A stretch of 64,000 nucleotides of DNA from Diabrotica undecimpunctata (taxonomy: Eukaryota; Arthropoda; Insecta; Coleoptera; Chrysomelidae). Numbering within the stretch: position 1 is the stretch's first letter; the number at the start of each line of letters is the position of its first letter. The position numbers and the translations under genes are program-made. The notes under the pieces are model-generated. The model worked only from the letters and a program-made list of their open reading frames with translations, ran no database searches and was not told the origin of the DNA. Below, piece after piece: positions 1-8,660 of this stretch. The stretch is taken from positions 82,151,889 to 82,215,888 of the forward strand of contig NC_092808.1 of assembly GCF_040954645.1 (NCBI RefSeq), written 5' to 3'.

Positions 1-2976
1 GGCAAGTAGGAAACCCTCAGTCTCGGGAAACATCTTTCCTGATGTCAACCAATAGTTCGACGCTGTATTGTCGACATATTCTTGGCTGATCTCATTGAGA
101 TGTCGCCCATGCAGAGGTTTACTCATCCAGGTGCGCATTTTGTCTTGTTTAGTCAGGTGGTTTATGCGCATTTCTTGTTCCCTCAGTTTAAGCGGCATCG
201 TGTCATCTACTGCGCAAATTGCTCGATGTAAAGTAGATGTCTCAGCCTGTACCTGAAAATAAGTTCTTAAATTAGCAATTTGTTTATCCAATTGCTCACC
301 TATATCCATAAGTCCTCTTCCCCCTTGATACCGCGGTAATGTTGTTCTCTCTACTGCACTGCGTGGGTGATGTTTTTGCGCCTTTGTGAGAAGTGTTCTT
401 ACTTTCCGCTGAAGATCCTCTATATCTGTTTTTGACCACTTTATAATACCAAATGAGTAGCTCAGCGCGGAACAGGCGTACGTATTTAATGCCTTAAACA
501 AATTTTTACTATTAAGATATGACCGATTTAGTTGTCTTACTCTTCGTACGAACTCCGAAGTTAGTTCAGTTTTCATTTGTTTATGGTCAATTTTCCGCGC
601 TTGTTTTACTCCGAGATATTTGTACATATCATTTTCACCCATTGCCTCGATGTTTTGGCCATCTTGCATATCGAAACCTCCGGGCTGAATCTTTCCTCTG
701 ACTATATTTAGTATACGGCACTTGTCTAGTCCAAAATTCATACTGATATCATTTGAGAAATTTTCTACAGTTTTTAGCATCTCATCTAGGTGGTTTCGAG
801 TGGAAGCCATTAATTTTAAATCATCCATATACAACAGATGATTAAGCTTCGCTACAACAGTGTTGTTATTTTTGATGCTAAAACCTGAGTCAGTAGAGTT
901 CAGCAGCTGAGATAGTGGGTTCATTGCTAGGCAGAACCAAAGTGGACTCAACGAGTCCCCCTGGAAAAGCCCCCGGTTAATAGGGATATTTTCAGTTTCG
1001 ATATTAATTTCACCCGGTATTTGAAGGTGAATTTTAGTCTTCCACTCTGCCATTATATTCTTCAAAAAGGTCACGAGATTATCATCGACTTTATATATTC
1101 TTAATATATCTACCAGCCATTCATGCGGCACTGAATCAAAAGCCTTCTTGTAGTCAATGAAGGCAGTAAACAGGTTTCTTTTTTTGGTGTATGCCTGGTT
1201 AGAAATGACTGAGTCGATAATAAGTTGTTCTTTGCAGCCCATGGAGCCCTTAGCGCATCCTTTCTGTTGAGGCTCTATGATATTGTTCAGAGCACAATGT
1301 TGGTAGATACGCCGGGCCACACAGGATGTGACCAATTTGTACAAAGTTGGAAGACAAGTAATTGGGCGGTACTTTGCTGGATCTTGGGTATTACTTTGAT
1401 CCTTCGGTATTAGATAAGTGGTTCCCTGAGTAAGAAATGATGGTATTTCCTGTGAATTAGAAATAATATTATTAATAAATACTGTTAAAAGCTCATGAAC
1501 ACTCCAAAACTTCTTTAGCCAGAAGTTTTGAACTCCGTCTGGTCCAGGAGATTTCCAGTTATGAAGCTCTTTGATAATGTTCGAGACTTCTTCAGTGGTG
1601 AAAGGTTCATAAGAAATATTACTGTAGTGTTGACAGTTGTTCGTCGTTTGTTCAATCCATCCAGCATTGTTATTATGAGTAGCTGGCGTCGAAAGTTGGT
1701 TTCCCCAAAACTCATGAATTTCTTCTTGGCTTGGGTAGGATTTATTATTTGCATTTTCTACAGTGGAATTAAGTTTCCTATAGAAAGCCTTCTCTGCTTG
1801 CTTAAAAAGTATGTTGTCGCATTTCCGGTGGTTACTAACCTTGTACCTCCTCAGGCGGCCTGAGTAAACAGATAGTTTTTGTTTTAATGTGTCCAGGCAT
1901 TGTTGAGGTGTGTTGTTTTCTGGATCATGTCGTGAGTGTCTTAGAGTGTTAAACAATATTTCTTCAGCTCTTTTGATGATTTTTCTACTTCTTACTCCTC
2001 TTATGTATTCTGTTATTTGTCCAATGTCCCTACGCAGTAATTCAATCTTCCCCAGCAGTCGTTTTTCCCAGGGTGCTATTCTGTTACCTGTCCTTCCGAT
2101 GTTGGTACCCCGTCGTGTTCTGATCTTAATGCCCATAACATTAGCAATTGCTGTTGCTGCACAGTAAATCAGCATATGCAAATATTCTAATGTGTGGGCC
2201 TCTGTGATATAATTGGGTAGGACTTCAGTATTCACAATTTGTAACAGCGCTCCTAGTTTCTTAGAAGAGTTTATTTTTGGTAGCGGTGGTCTGCTAAGTG
2301 GGTTTGTTCCACTAAACTCTTGTACAGCGCGTGCCATCTCGTTTACCAGACTATCGTGCAACTCGTTATTGTCCTGCTGTGTATTATTAGGTTGAGTTTC
2401 TTGTACGAGAAGCTCAGAAATCTGCTCGTTGGGGACTTCATTAGGGACTTGGTCTGCAACTTGCTCTTGGTTATGGATCTCCTGTTCAATTTCGCTTCTG
2501 ATAATGTCGCGTCTAGTCTCTGGGATAAGATTGTTTCTTAAAATTACCCGGTATTGGTCTGCTACTCTTTGTTCAGATACTTGAATTTCTGGGTATTCCC
2601 TGCAAAATTCGGCATACAGTTGTTGTCGATAGCCGATCGTTTCTTGACCGAGGTTTGTCACCTTATAATAAAAGCGCAAAATATTTTCGTTTATGGACAC
2701 AGTCCATTTCATGCGCTGCCTCGGTCGTCCCGCTTGAGTGAGCGCCGGCTGATGTTCCAGCGCAGCACCTTCAGCGGGTGGAGCTCTTGTTGTTGTTTGG
2801 CTCATTTGTGGTTCTTCTTGTTGTTGGGCTGTAGCTGATTGTATGACAGGGGCCCGCCTCCTCAACACCCTGCCACCGACGTCCCGCATGCTGTCACGTC
2901 CAGCGCCGGCTCCAGACGTGCCCTGGCGATCCCCAGGCAGCGACCCTAAACATAAATCATTAATCTCCATTTTCAT
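1..2976 (-). CDS. R4/Dong-like non-LTR retrotransposon polyprotein, 3' end beyond window
   Basis: I translated this frame by hand. It is open for 992 codons from ATG at 2976 to the left edge, with a stop upstream at 3007-3009, so the start is well bounded. The first ~450 residues are Pro/Gln/Arg-rich and then charged, with no zinc finger that I recognise. The reverse transcriptase follows at about residues 500-760. It shows RPITCLPTLYK (near 533), AFIDYKKAFD (near 608), QGDSLSPLWF (672 on) and the catalytic box YMDD at 716-719. The thumb and the HHPRSAVERTTLPR segment come after. In the R2/R4/NeSL group an endonuclease of restriction-enzyme type normally lies downstream, which here would be outside the window. 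I place it near R4/Dong because of these motifs and the (TAA)n flank. The lack of any stop or frameshift suggests a young, possibly active copy. Clade assignment is moderate; identity as a LINE reverse transcriptase is firm. Confidence 0.85.
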   Translation of the reverse strand, partial: MKMEINDLCLGSLPGDRQGTSGAGAGRDSMRDVGGRVLRRRAPVIQSATAQQQEEPQMSQTTTRAPPAEGAALEHQPALTQAGRPRQRMKWTVSINENILRFYYKVTNLGQETIGYRQQLYAEFCREYPEIQVSEQRVADQYRVILRNNLIPETRRDIIRSEIEQEIHNQEQVADQVPNEVPNEQISELLVQETQPNNTQQDNNELHDSLVNEMARAVQEFSGTNPLSRPPLPKINSSKKLGALLQIVNTEVLPNYITEAHTLEYLHMLIYCAATAIANVMGIKIRTRRGTNIGRTGNRIAPWEKRLLGKIELLRRDIGQITEYIRGVRSRKIIKRAEEILFNTLRHSRHDPENNTPQQCLDTLKQKLSVYSGRLRRYKVSNHRKCDNILFKQAEKAFYRKLNSTVENANNKSYPSQEEIHEFWGNQLSTPATHNNNAGWIEQTTNNCQHYSNISYEPFTTEEVSNIIKELHNWKSPGPDGVQNFWLKKFWSVHELLTVFINNIISNSQEIPSFLTQGTTYLIPKDQSNTQDPAKYRPITCLPTLYKLVTSCVARRIYQHCALNNIIEPQQKGCAKGSMGCKEQLIIDSVISNQAYTKKRNLFTAFIDYKKAFDSVPHEWLVDILRIYKVDDNLVTFLKNIMAEWKTKIHLQIPGEINIETENIPINRGLFQGDSLSPLWFCLAMNPLSQLLNSTDSGFSIKNNNTVVAKLNHLLYMDDLKLMASTRNHLDEMLKTVENFSNDISMNFGLDKCRILNIVRGKIQPGGFDMQDGQNIEAMGENDMYKYLGVKQARKIDHKQMKTELTSEFVRRVRQLNRSYLNSKNLFKALNTYACSALSYSFGIIKWSKTDIEDLQRKVRTLLTKAQKHHPRSAVERTTLPRYQGGRGLMDIGEQLDKQIANLRTYFQVQAETSTLHRAICAVDDTMPLKLREQEMRINHLTKQDKMRTWMSKPLHGRHLNEISQEYVDNTASNYWLTSGKMFPETEGFLLA

Positions 2977-3151
2977 GGGTATGCATTTTATACCTACTGC
3001 CAGGTGTCAGTTTTTGTTCCACGGCAGGCATCCCTGCTACCCTCTGGGTATCGGTTCTAAGAATACCCAGAGAGCATCCCCCATTCGCAGGGGGCCGCGC
3101 CTGATAGAAGAACTGACAAAAACTCCCACAGGAGTTATTAGTTAGTCCCAC
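2977..3151 (-). promoter_or_regulatory. Structured 5' leader of the R4/Dong-like element
   Basis: Read on the minus strand, the 175 nt between the (TAA)n tract and the ATG hold several strong helices. AACTCC/GGAGTT closes a 4-nt loop near the 5' end. CCCCC/GGGGG closes a 7-nt loop. CTCTGGGTAT/ATACCCAGAG forms a 10-bp stem. TGTCAGTT pairs at long range with AACTGACA and encloses the other two large stems. R2-group elements are known to carry HDV-like self-cleaving ribozymes at their 5' ends; whether this folds that way is not established here. Confidence 0.5.

Positions 3152-3182
<31 letters not shown>
3152..3182. repeat. (ATT)n microsatellite, 5' flank of the R4/Dong-like element
   Basis: About ten ATT units, which read TAA in the sense of the adjoining element. 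The tract touches the first base of the element leader, as expected if the element targeted a TAA repeat. Confidence 0.9.
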
Positions 3183-3184
3183 TT

Positions 3185-3860
3185 CTATGTTCCATTTTTA
3201 CATATAATCCCAGTGTTTTGTCTTTGCCCAGTATTTTTGTGGTCGTGGTTATTTTCTACCATGTTTTTTCGCCATGTTTTCTGGTTCATTTTTGTCATCT
3301 GGTAATTTTTCTGTAGGTACCTATATGTTTTTCGTCTAGGTTTTCCTTGAGGTGTTTTAGTATTCACAGTATAGCTTTTTGTCTGTTTCTCCTATATCCT
3401 AAACTTTCTACAGTATACAATTTATCGTCTATGTTTAGCTTATTATAATTTAGCCATACCTTCTGACCCTTCTCTCTTGCTTCTTTTAAGTGTTGTTTAA
3501 GTATCTTTCTCTGGTCGTGTATCTAATTGGAGTAATCTTCATTGAAGTAAATGTCCGTTTCTTTTAGTTTTTTCGATGGCTTAATTATTTCTGTTCTTTT
3601 GTTACCGCTTTTAAGTTCCAGTAGTATAGGTATCGTGCTATTATTATTTTGGATACCAACGCGTTTTACATCTATTATGTCGGTGTTTACATTTAGTGGC
3701 ACTTGGAGATTTTAAGTGCAATATTTTTATACTAGGTTTCTTATCATTTTCTTGTTCATATTCTTGCTCTGTTACAGCATATACCTACCTACTACAATAT
3801 TTTTCTTTCTTAGTTCTCTTTCCAGAGAAAGTTACGCTTTATGCTAATAAGTTTTTTTAT
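3185..3860 (-). pseudogene. LINE ORF1p-like (RRM plus C-terminal domain) relic
   Basis: From about 3680 down to 3369 the minus strand reads through one frame with a single TAG. The segments include STIPILLELKSGNKR, PSKKLKETDIYFNEDYSN and REKGQKVWLNYNKLNIDDK. This is the pattern of the RRM and C-terminal domain of L1-type ORF1 proteins of insect LINEs, with an ED pair followed by a G-x-KV-x-Y-x-KL signature. The upstream part to ~3860 (RELRKKNIVVGRY) and the downstream basic part to 3185 are in shifted frames. The protein would bind element RNA in an intact element. No ORF2 of this family is next to it. Confidence 0.5.
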
Positions 3861-4440
3861 TCTACCCTTGTATTATAGAAGAAATGCTCTTTTCGTTGTA
3901 GTCTATATTTTCAAAAAATTTTATCCCCTTTTCAACTGTACTAAGTAATCCCTCCAAGTCAAGTTTCCAACCGCCGTTTCATCTTCTGCTTGAACTGGAT
4001 CTAAACAATCCTTCGATGCCTTGCTCGTGCTTATGAATTTCTGTGAGCTCTTCAATCAGCTTCTGATTGTGGGAATCCAAAACTGAACGTCATCACGATC
4101 TACTTCCAAATTATCTCATCTTCTCATTCATCACCGTTTTTGTAAATTTCTGCCCAATTTAGTAAAAAAAAGTACCACATAAAGAAATCAGTTCTACTAT
4201 TAGTGTGACCATGGTAGACAGAAAAACAAATCATAGATCTGTGGTATTACAGAGAGACAACGCAGGAGTACAGAGCACTATGAGAGGAGTTAGGCGCGCC
4301 AGTAACCATTTGATTAATAAAGATACAGCTTTTGGTAAAACTTAGGTACAAAAACCTATTTGTAATATTATTTATCGTTTAGAATATCTTTTGGTTTAAT
4401 AAAGTAATTTGATATTTACCTATTTTATACAAAATGCAAC
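3861..4440. other. No gene recognised
   Basis: AT-rich sequence without a convincing frame, motif or repeat. Confidence 0.5.
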
Positions 4441-4672
4441 GGGTCCATCATGGGCGTATCAAAGGGTCCATCATGAGCGCATATATGCCCATGATGGACC
4501 CTTAACAGGATTTTAGTAAACTATTAATAACTTTTGTCATCTTAATTTTTATCAAAATTTGAAACATTTGCATATTATACAAATAACAAGAGTTATGTGG
4601 TCATATTTAAAGCCTGCTAAGTAAATAATTAAAATTATTACGGAGCTGTTTCCTTAAGGGGTCCATCATAGG
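4441..4672. repeat. GGGTCCATCATGGGC motif cluster, three direct and one inverted copy
   Basis: A 15-bp motif occurs at 4441-4455, slightly changed at 4464-4478, perfectly inverted at 4487-4501, and again (GGGTCCATCATAGGC) at 4658-4672. The first and inverted copies could form a stem. No coding region is associated. Confidence 0.75.
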
Positions 4673-4751
4673 CACATTTCCCCTACCTTTATAATATAAT
4701 ATTTTTATTGATGAAATTTTTGTACACATGCAAGTAATGAAGAATCACCTT

Positions 4752-5130
4752 TGAATGCTAAAACATCTTCAGTTAATAGTAAATTTCTTGTTTTCCACAT
4801 AATATTTTTAAATTTGTCTTTAAATAAATGCATCTCGTTAGGATTTCATCGACGAATATATAAGTGTTCGCTTATATATTCGTCTTCGGTCTTATTAACG
4901 TTTACCTCTAATTCATTTCTTATATCTTCGATTTTCCCTATTTGTTCTCTGTCATTTTCGGCTGTATCTTCCAGTTCTGCCCCAATCAGCTTATCTTCAA
5001 ATACCACTGGAATATTTGATATCTCTATTTTCTAAATCTACATCATTATTCAAGTCTTCAAAATCACTTACATTACAATCATCTTCACTATCATCCCAAT
5101 TGTCGACTATATCTTGCAATTCTTTACCTT
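4752..5130 (-). pseudogene. Acidic protein relic, unrecognised
   Basis: Two overlapping minus-strand frames look coding. One reads from ~5130 to ~5023 and is very acidic (NWDDSEDDCNVSDFEDLNND). The next, shifted frame reads PVVFEDKLIGAELED through NVNKTEDEYISEHLYIRR to ~4850. They look like one protein broken by a frameshift. I do not recognise the family. Acidic stretches of this kind occur near the N-termini of several DNA transposases, but no catalytic motif is visible. Confidence 0.3.
4851..4884. repeat. Perfect 14-bp inverted repeat (hairpin)
   Basis: GACGAATATATAAG at 4851-4864 and its exact reverse complement at 4871-4884 flank the 6-nt loop TGTTCG. Confidence 0.85.
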
Positions 5131-5634
5131 ATAGAGGCCTCTACATTTATACCAGCTAGACATCTAAAATAATACCCACATCATTATGTATCTTAATGAC
5201 ACAAACAAATTTTTTACCATACCTTTAAAAATAATAGTAGATGCTGAATAAAACTAATACTGGATGACTTGTGGATGTATAATAACCAGAAAACGCAATT
5301 TTGCGCATTCAATTTTCATTAATAACCACCTATAAAAAATTTTTAAACTCAGTGTTATCGTCAACACGACGGTTAAGTGATAATGATAACTGACTAATTC
5401 GCGCGTTTTATAAAATATTAGATGACGTTGCCAGGTTACAAAATGTGTATATAATAGAGTGGTATGTACCTATCGAATATGTTACATAGTCTGTTTGGGC
5501 TTAATATTATTTCACTGTTTTATACATGTAAATTCTCGGTATGTTTCATATATGATACATTGAACAGTGTAGGGTTAAAAACAATTTCAGATAAAACTTA
5601 ACCCTGAAGAGAACTTTTAAGAAAGACATATGGT

Positions 5635-5750
5635 TTGCATTTGGATCAGCATAAAGAAACACCTAATCGTTTAAAAACAATTTTAACTAGTAAGCCAGTA
5701 TTGCAATTTTGTGATGTTAGACAATTATTTTTGAGGCAATCCGGTTTTCT
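5635..5750 (+). pseudogene. Ty3/gypsy RT-RNase H junction fragment
   Basis: The peptide RLKTILTSKPVLQFCDV matches the conserved stretch between reverse transcriptase and RNase H in Ty3/gypsy polyproteins. The DAS motif expected just after it is not readable. Only about 40 codons survive, so this is a short relic unrelated to the larger gypsy copy further right. Confidence 0.35.
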
Positions 5751-5783
5751 TGGAAGGTTGTGGAACTTGGCTATTTTGTGTAA

Positions 5784-6400
5784 AACCATTCGACGGAAGT
5801 TCTTTCTCAAACTGGAAATTCAGAATTAAGCTACTTTTAGACCAACAAGGTGTACTAAATGTTTGGAAAGAGAAACCCCTTACCAGTGAAGAAGACTTGG
5901 CGAGGTTTAATTAAAGTAATGTGAGGGCTCGAACGATTATAATACAGTATGTAGCAGATAAAATGCACTGTTAGGCAGATAATGGAATATTTATGTATGA
6001 CATATGCAAAGAAAGGTATTTCCACTCAAGTAATATTACAAAGAAAATTTAGAGGCCTAAAATTTAATGGTGGATATATGTCCCTGTTTCTCACTGAGTT
6101 TGACCATACCTTGCAGCAGGAGGAACGTGCAGTTATTCTGCAACTTCTCTTACCAATGCCGGAAGCATATCAGTCAGTGACCACAGCCATTGACATAATG
6201 TTTTGTTAAAAGCAAGATTCAATCACCCTGGATTTTGTGAAAGGAAAACTGTTAGTATAGGAGACAAAATAGAAACCAAGCGGCAATAACTTCCAGGAGA
6301 ATTGGTGCTGCTTTTATGGGTAAAGGCAGTAGACCAGGACATGGAAACTGGCGATACAATGGTTCAAAGGTAAATTTTTCTTTTTGTTAAGGTGTGGATT
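5784..6400 (+). pseudogene. Ty1/copia gag relic
   Basis: The start reads PFDGSSFSNWKFRIKLLLD, the classic N-terminal copia Gag motif. LARFN and a stop follow, then a shifted frame. The middle (5982-6209) contains LQRKFRGLKFNGGYMS and LLLPMPEAYQSVTTAIDIM, followed by ITLDFVKGKLL. All of these occur in order in copia Gag (UBN2-type). A CCHC-like remnant may follow near 6385. There are at least two in-frame stops and one frameshift, so it is dead. Confidence 0.7.
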
Positions 6401-6653
6401 TTGAAAATAAACAGTCGTACTTTACTACTAATATAAGGCTTTATTACCTATAATATACATACTGATCAACTAACCTAACTTAAGCCTATATCCATGCTTC
6501 TTACTACAACTACTACCTACCTGATAACCTGATACTCATTGACATTACTGTCTGTCATGTCAACACATGATGCTATGGGTGCGTTCCACTTACACTTGCA
6601 CCAATATTATATAGGTACTGCGTATACAATAGAAATGAATTACATTCTCAATA
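6385..6653 (-). repeat. Probable 3' LTR of the minus-strand copia fragment
   Basis: Just past the stop of the copia RNase H relic (6683) the minus strand has a purine-rich GTAAGGAGGCG, then TATTGAGAATG and 269 nt later ACCTTAACA. This is the expected order of polypurine tract, LTR start (TG changed to TA) and CA end. Limits are approximate because no second LTR is present. Confidence 0.45.
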
Positions 6654-6682
6654 CGCCTCCTTACATTTACATTGTATTTACA

Positions 6683-7128
6683 TTAATTCAAATTTAACAT
6701 ACTTCGAAATTTTTCAAATTTATCTTGGCCCAAGTACTTCGTAAAAATATCTGCAATATTATCATCAGAATCTACTTTAATCACATTTATAATATTTTCT
6801 TTAACATATTCATTTACATAGTGATAATGAATTTCAACATGCTTAGAATTTTTTGTAAAATTGCCATATTTAGCTATACTAATCGTACCCGTGTTATCTT
6901 CATAAACATCAATTGGCTTTATTTTTCAATATCAAATATTTTCAACAATTTTTTTACAAATAATAATTCACTTACTGCTTCTGACAATGCTGCATACTCT
7001 GCAAAAGTTGAAGCTTTTGTAACGCTTTTTTGTTTTCTAGATTTCCAATAAATTACACTACCAAACAATCTCATTACAAAACCAGTTGTAGATTTTCTGA
7101 TTTCTGATTGATGATGCTCAGAGATCAC
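6683..7128 (-). pseudogene. Ty1/copia RNase H C-terminal relic
   Basis: The frame from 7128 reads RKSTTGFVMRLFGSVIYWKSRKQ, then TFAEYAALSEAVSELLFVKKLL, the hallmark end of copia RNase H. After EK a one-base deletion near 6918 shifts the frame. Coding then continues as VYEDNTGTISIAKY, SKHVEIHYHYV and ADIFTKYLG, down to the natural C-terminus at 6683. The fragment is the 3' end of a copia element lying opposite to the copia gag relic at 5784-6400. Confidence 0.75.
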
Positions 7129-7139
7129 CAGTAAGAGGA

Positions 7140-8209
7140 AGGCTATCTATCAGAAGAGAGGCTACGAGGGCAAGAGGTAGAAAAGAAGTAACCGAAGCTA
7201 GTAGAATGGATATATAGTATACAATGCGCAAAAGAAGGAACAAAACAGGAAGATTCGAGCCGAGGGGAAAAGGCACTGCAGAGAACTTTGTGACAAGTTG
7301 GATAAAGACGTTTGGGGCCAGGAGTACAAAATCTTAATGAACTAGTTCAAGCTCTAACTTCTATATGAGATGCCACTGGACAGGAAGCTTGAGGTTACAC
7401 GAGAGCTGTTTCCACCCGGCCATTGGCATAGAGTGCAGTGGGACGCCGAAGCTGAGCGAGCTGTACCTTTTACCATAGACGAACTCAACGAAGCGTTGAG
7501 TGCCCTAAAGACACGAACGGCTTCGAGACTCGATGGGATGCCACCACAAGCGGTGAAACGTATTGGCATTATGGAGCCGACGTGGCTTATGGAACACATT
7601 AATGCACTGTTTAAAACTCAGCGATTTCTGGCAAATTGGAAGGGCGGGAACTGGAAGCAAAAAGTCAGGCGGGCTGTCACCCAGGCAGTACGGTTTCAGA
7701 AAGAACAGAAGCACGGTGGATGCGGTGATGGAAGTCTTCCGGGAGTTGCGTGGGGTGGTGGGTAATTAGAGGTGTGCGATACTGCTGTTGACGTCCGGAA
7801 TGCTTTCATTACACATTAAAATGGAAACAGATAATGAAGGCTACACGAGAAGGACGTTGTCCAAGGTACTTGATGAATTTGGTCTTGAACTATCTGTCAG
7901 AGAGGAAAATTGTGGTAGAAGAAGACGTGGTAGTGGACGTGACGGCTGGAAAGCGGCAGGGGTCGGTTCTAGGAACCGTGCTGTGAAACTTGGCATATGA
8001 CGGGGTTGTGAGTCAACAATACGGAGAGGGTGTAACCCACATTTGCTGACGACCTCACTATGCTGGTAGTGGCACGTGACAGCGAGAACCTTCTCTTTGG
8101 TGCGAATAAGACAGAGGCCATAGTTCTCAAGGGACCAAGGAAAAGGGACTGGATAACATTCGAATGTGTAGGAAAGAGAGTGATTCCAACGAAATGCGTA
8201 AGGTATTTA
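7140..8209 (+). pseudogene. R1-like LINE reverse transcriptase, 5' part (interrupted by gypsy)
   Basis: The R1-clade pattern is clear but split over frames. Near 7260 the sequence reads KRHCRELCDKLDKDVWGQEYKI. At 7370-7640 it reads LFPPGHWHRVQWDAE, then FTIDELNEALSALKTRTA and MEHINALFKTQRFLANWK. At 7690 it reads QYGFRKNRSTVDAVMEVF. At 8050-8200 it reads ADDLTMLVVARDSENL, then KTEAIVLKGPRKRDWI and RVIPTKCVRYL. Most of the region between fingers and palm is deleted. Sequence stops at 8209 where the gypsy LTR begins and resumes at 14229, so the two parts are one element. Confidence 0.75.
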
Positions 8210-8626
8210 TGCAGGTCTAATTAAGTTCTTTTATTATTTGAAGAGGTTAACGTTATAGTAAAAGTCCGCGATCTATGCGAGAAGTCTTTATTACATAAAA
8301 TACACTGTAATGATGTTATTTACATGTACACAAAAATACGGATAATTGTCTGCGAATTAAAATATTGAACACCCCCGTCGTTAAATGGTTTCGTCTTTCG
8401 TCTTTTTCGGCGTGCACGATAATTTTAAGTCTATTCAGTTCGGGCGACAAAAATCGAATCCTCTTAGGAGGAATGTGTGATCTCGTCTACATATCTCCTG
8501 TGTCCTTCGCCCCTGAATCGCGTCTCTCTTATAGCGACTTAAGCATATTGTTTAAGTGGTTTCTTGCAGTGGCGTAGCTAATGAATAAAACTATGCTAAA
8601 TACTTATGCTAAGGAATATTCCTACA
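8210..8626 (-). repeat. Gypsy element 3' LTR
   Basis: Starts TGCAGGTCTAATTAAG and ends ATTCCTACA on the plus strand. The same sequence recurs at 13816-14228. It differs there by a few bases and by an insertion-deletion near 8450. Confidence 0.9.
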
Positions 8627-8660
8627 TTCGGCCATCCTGCTAGGAATCCGACTCGGATTC

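Noticed and set aside
1515..1863. Short frames on both strands at 1225-2840
   Set aside because: Shadows of the single long minus-strand R4/Dong-like frame, which reads through without stops.
8365..8577. Open frame in the gypsy LTR (also 13991-14179)
   Set aside because: Repeated because the LTR is repeated; no protein features.
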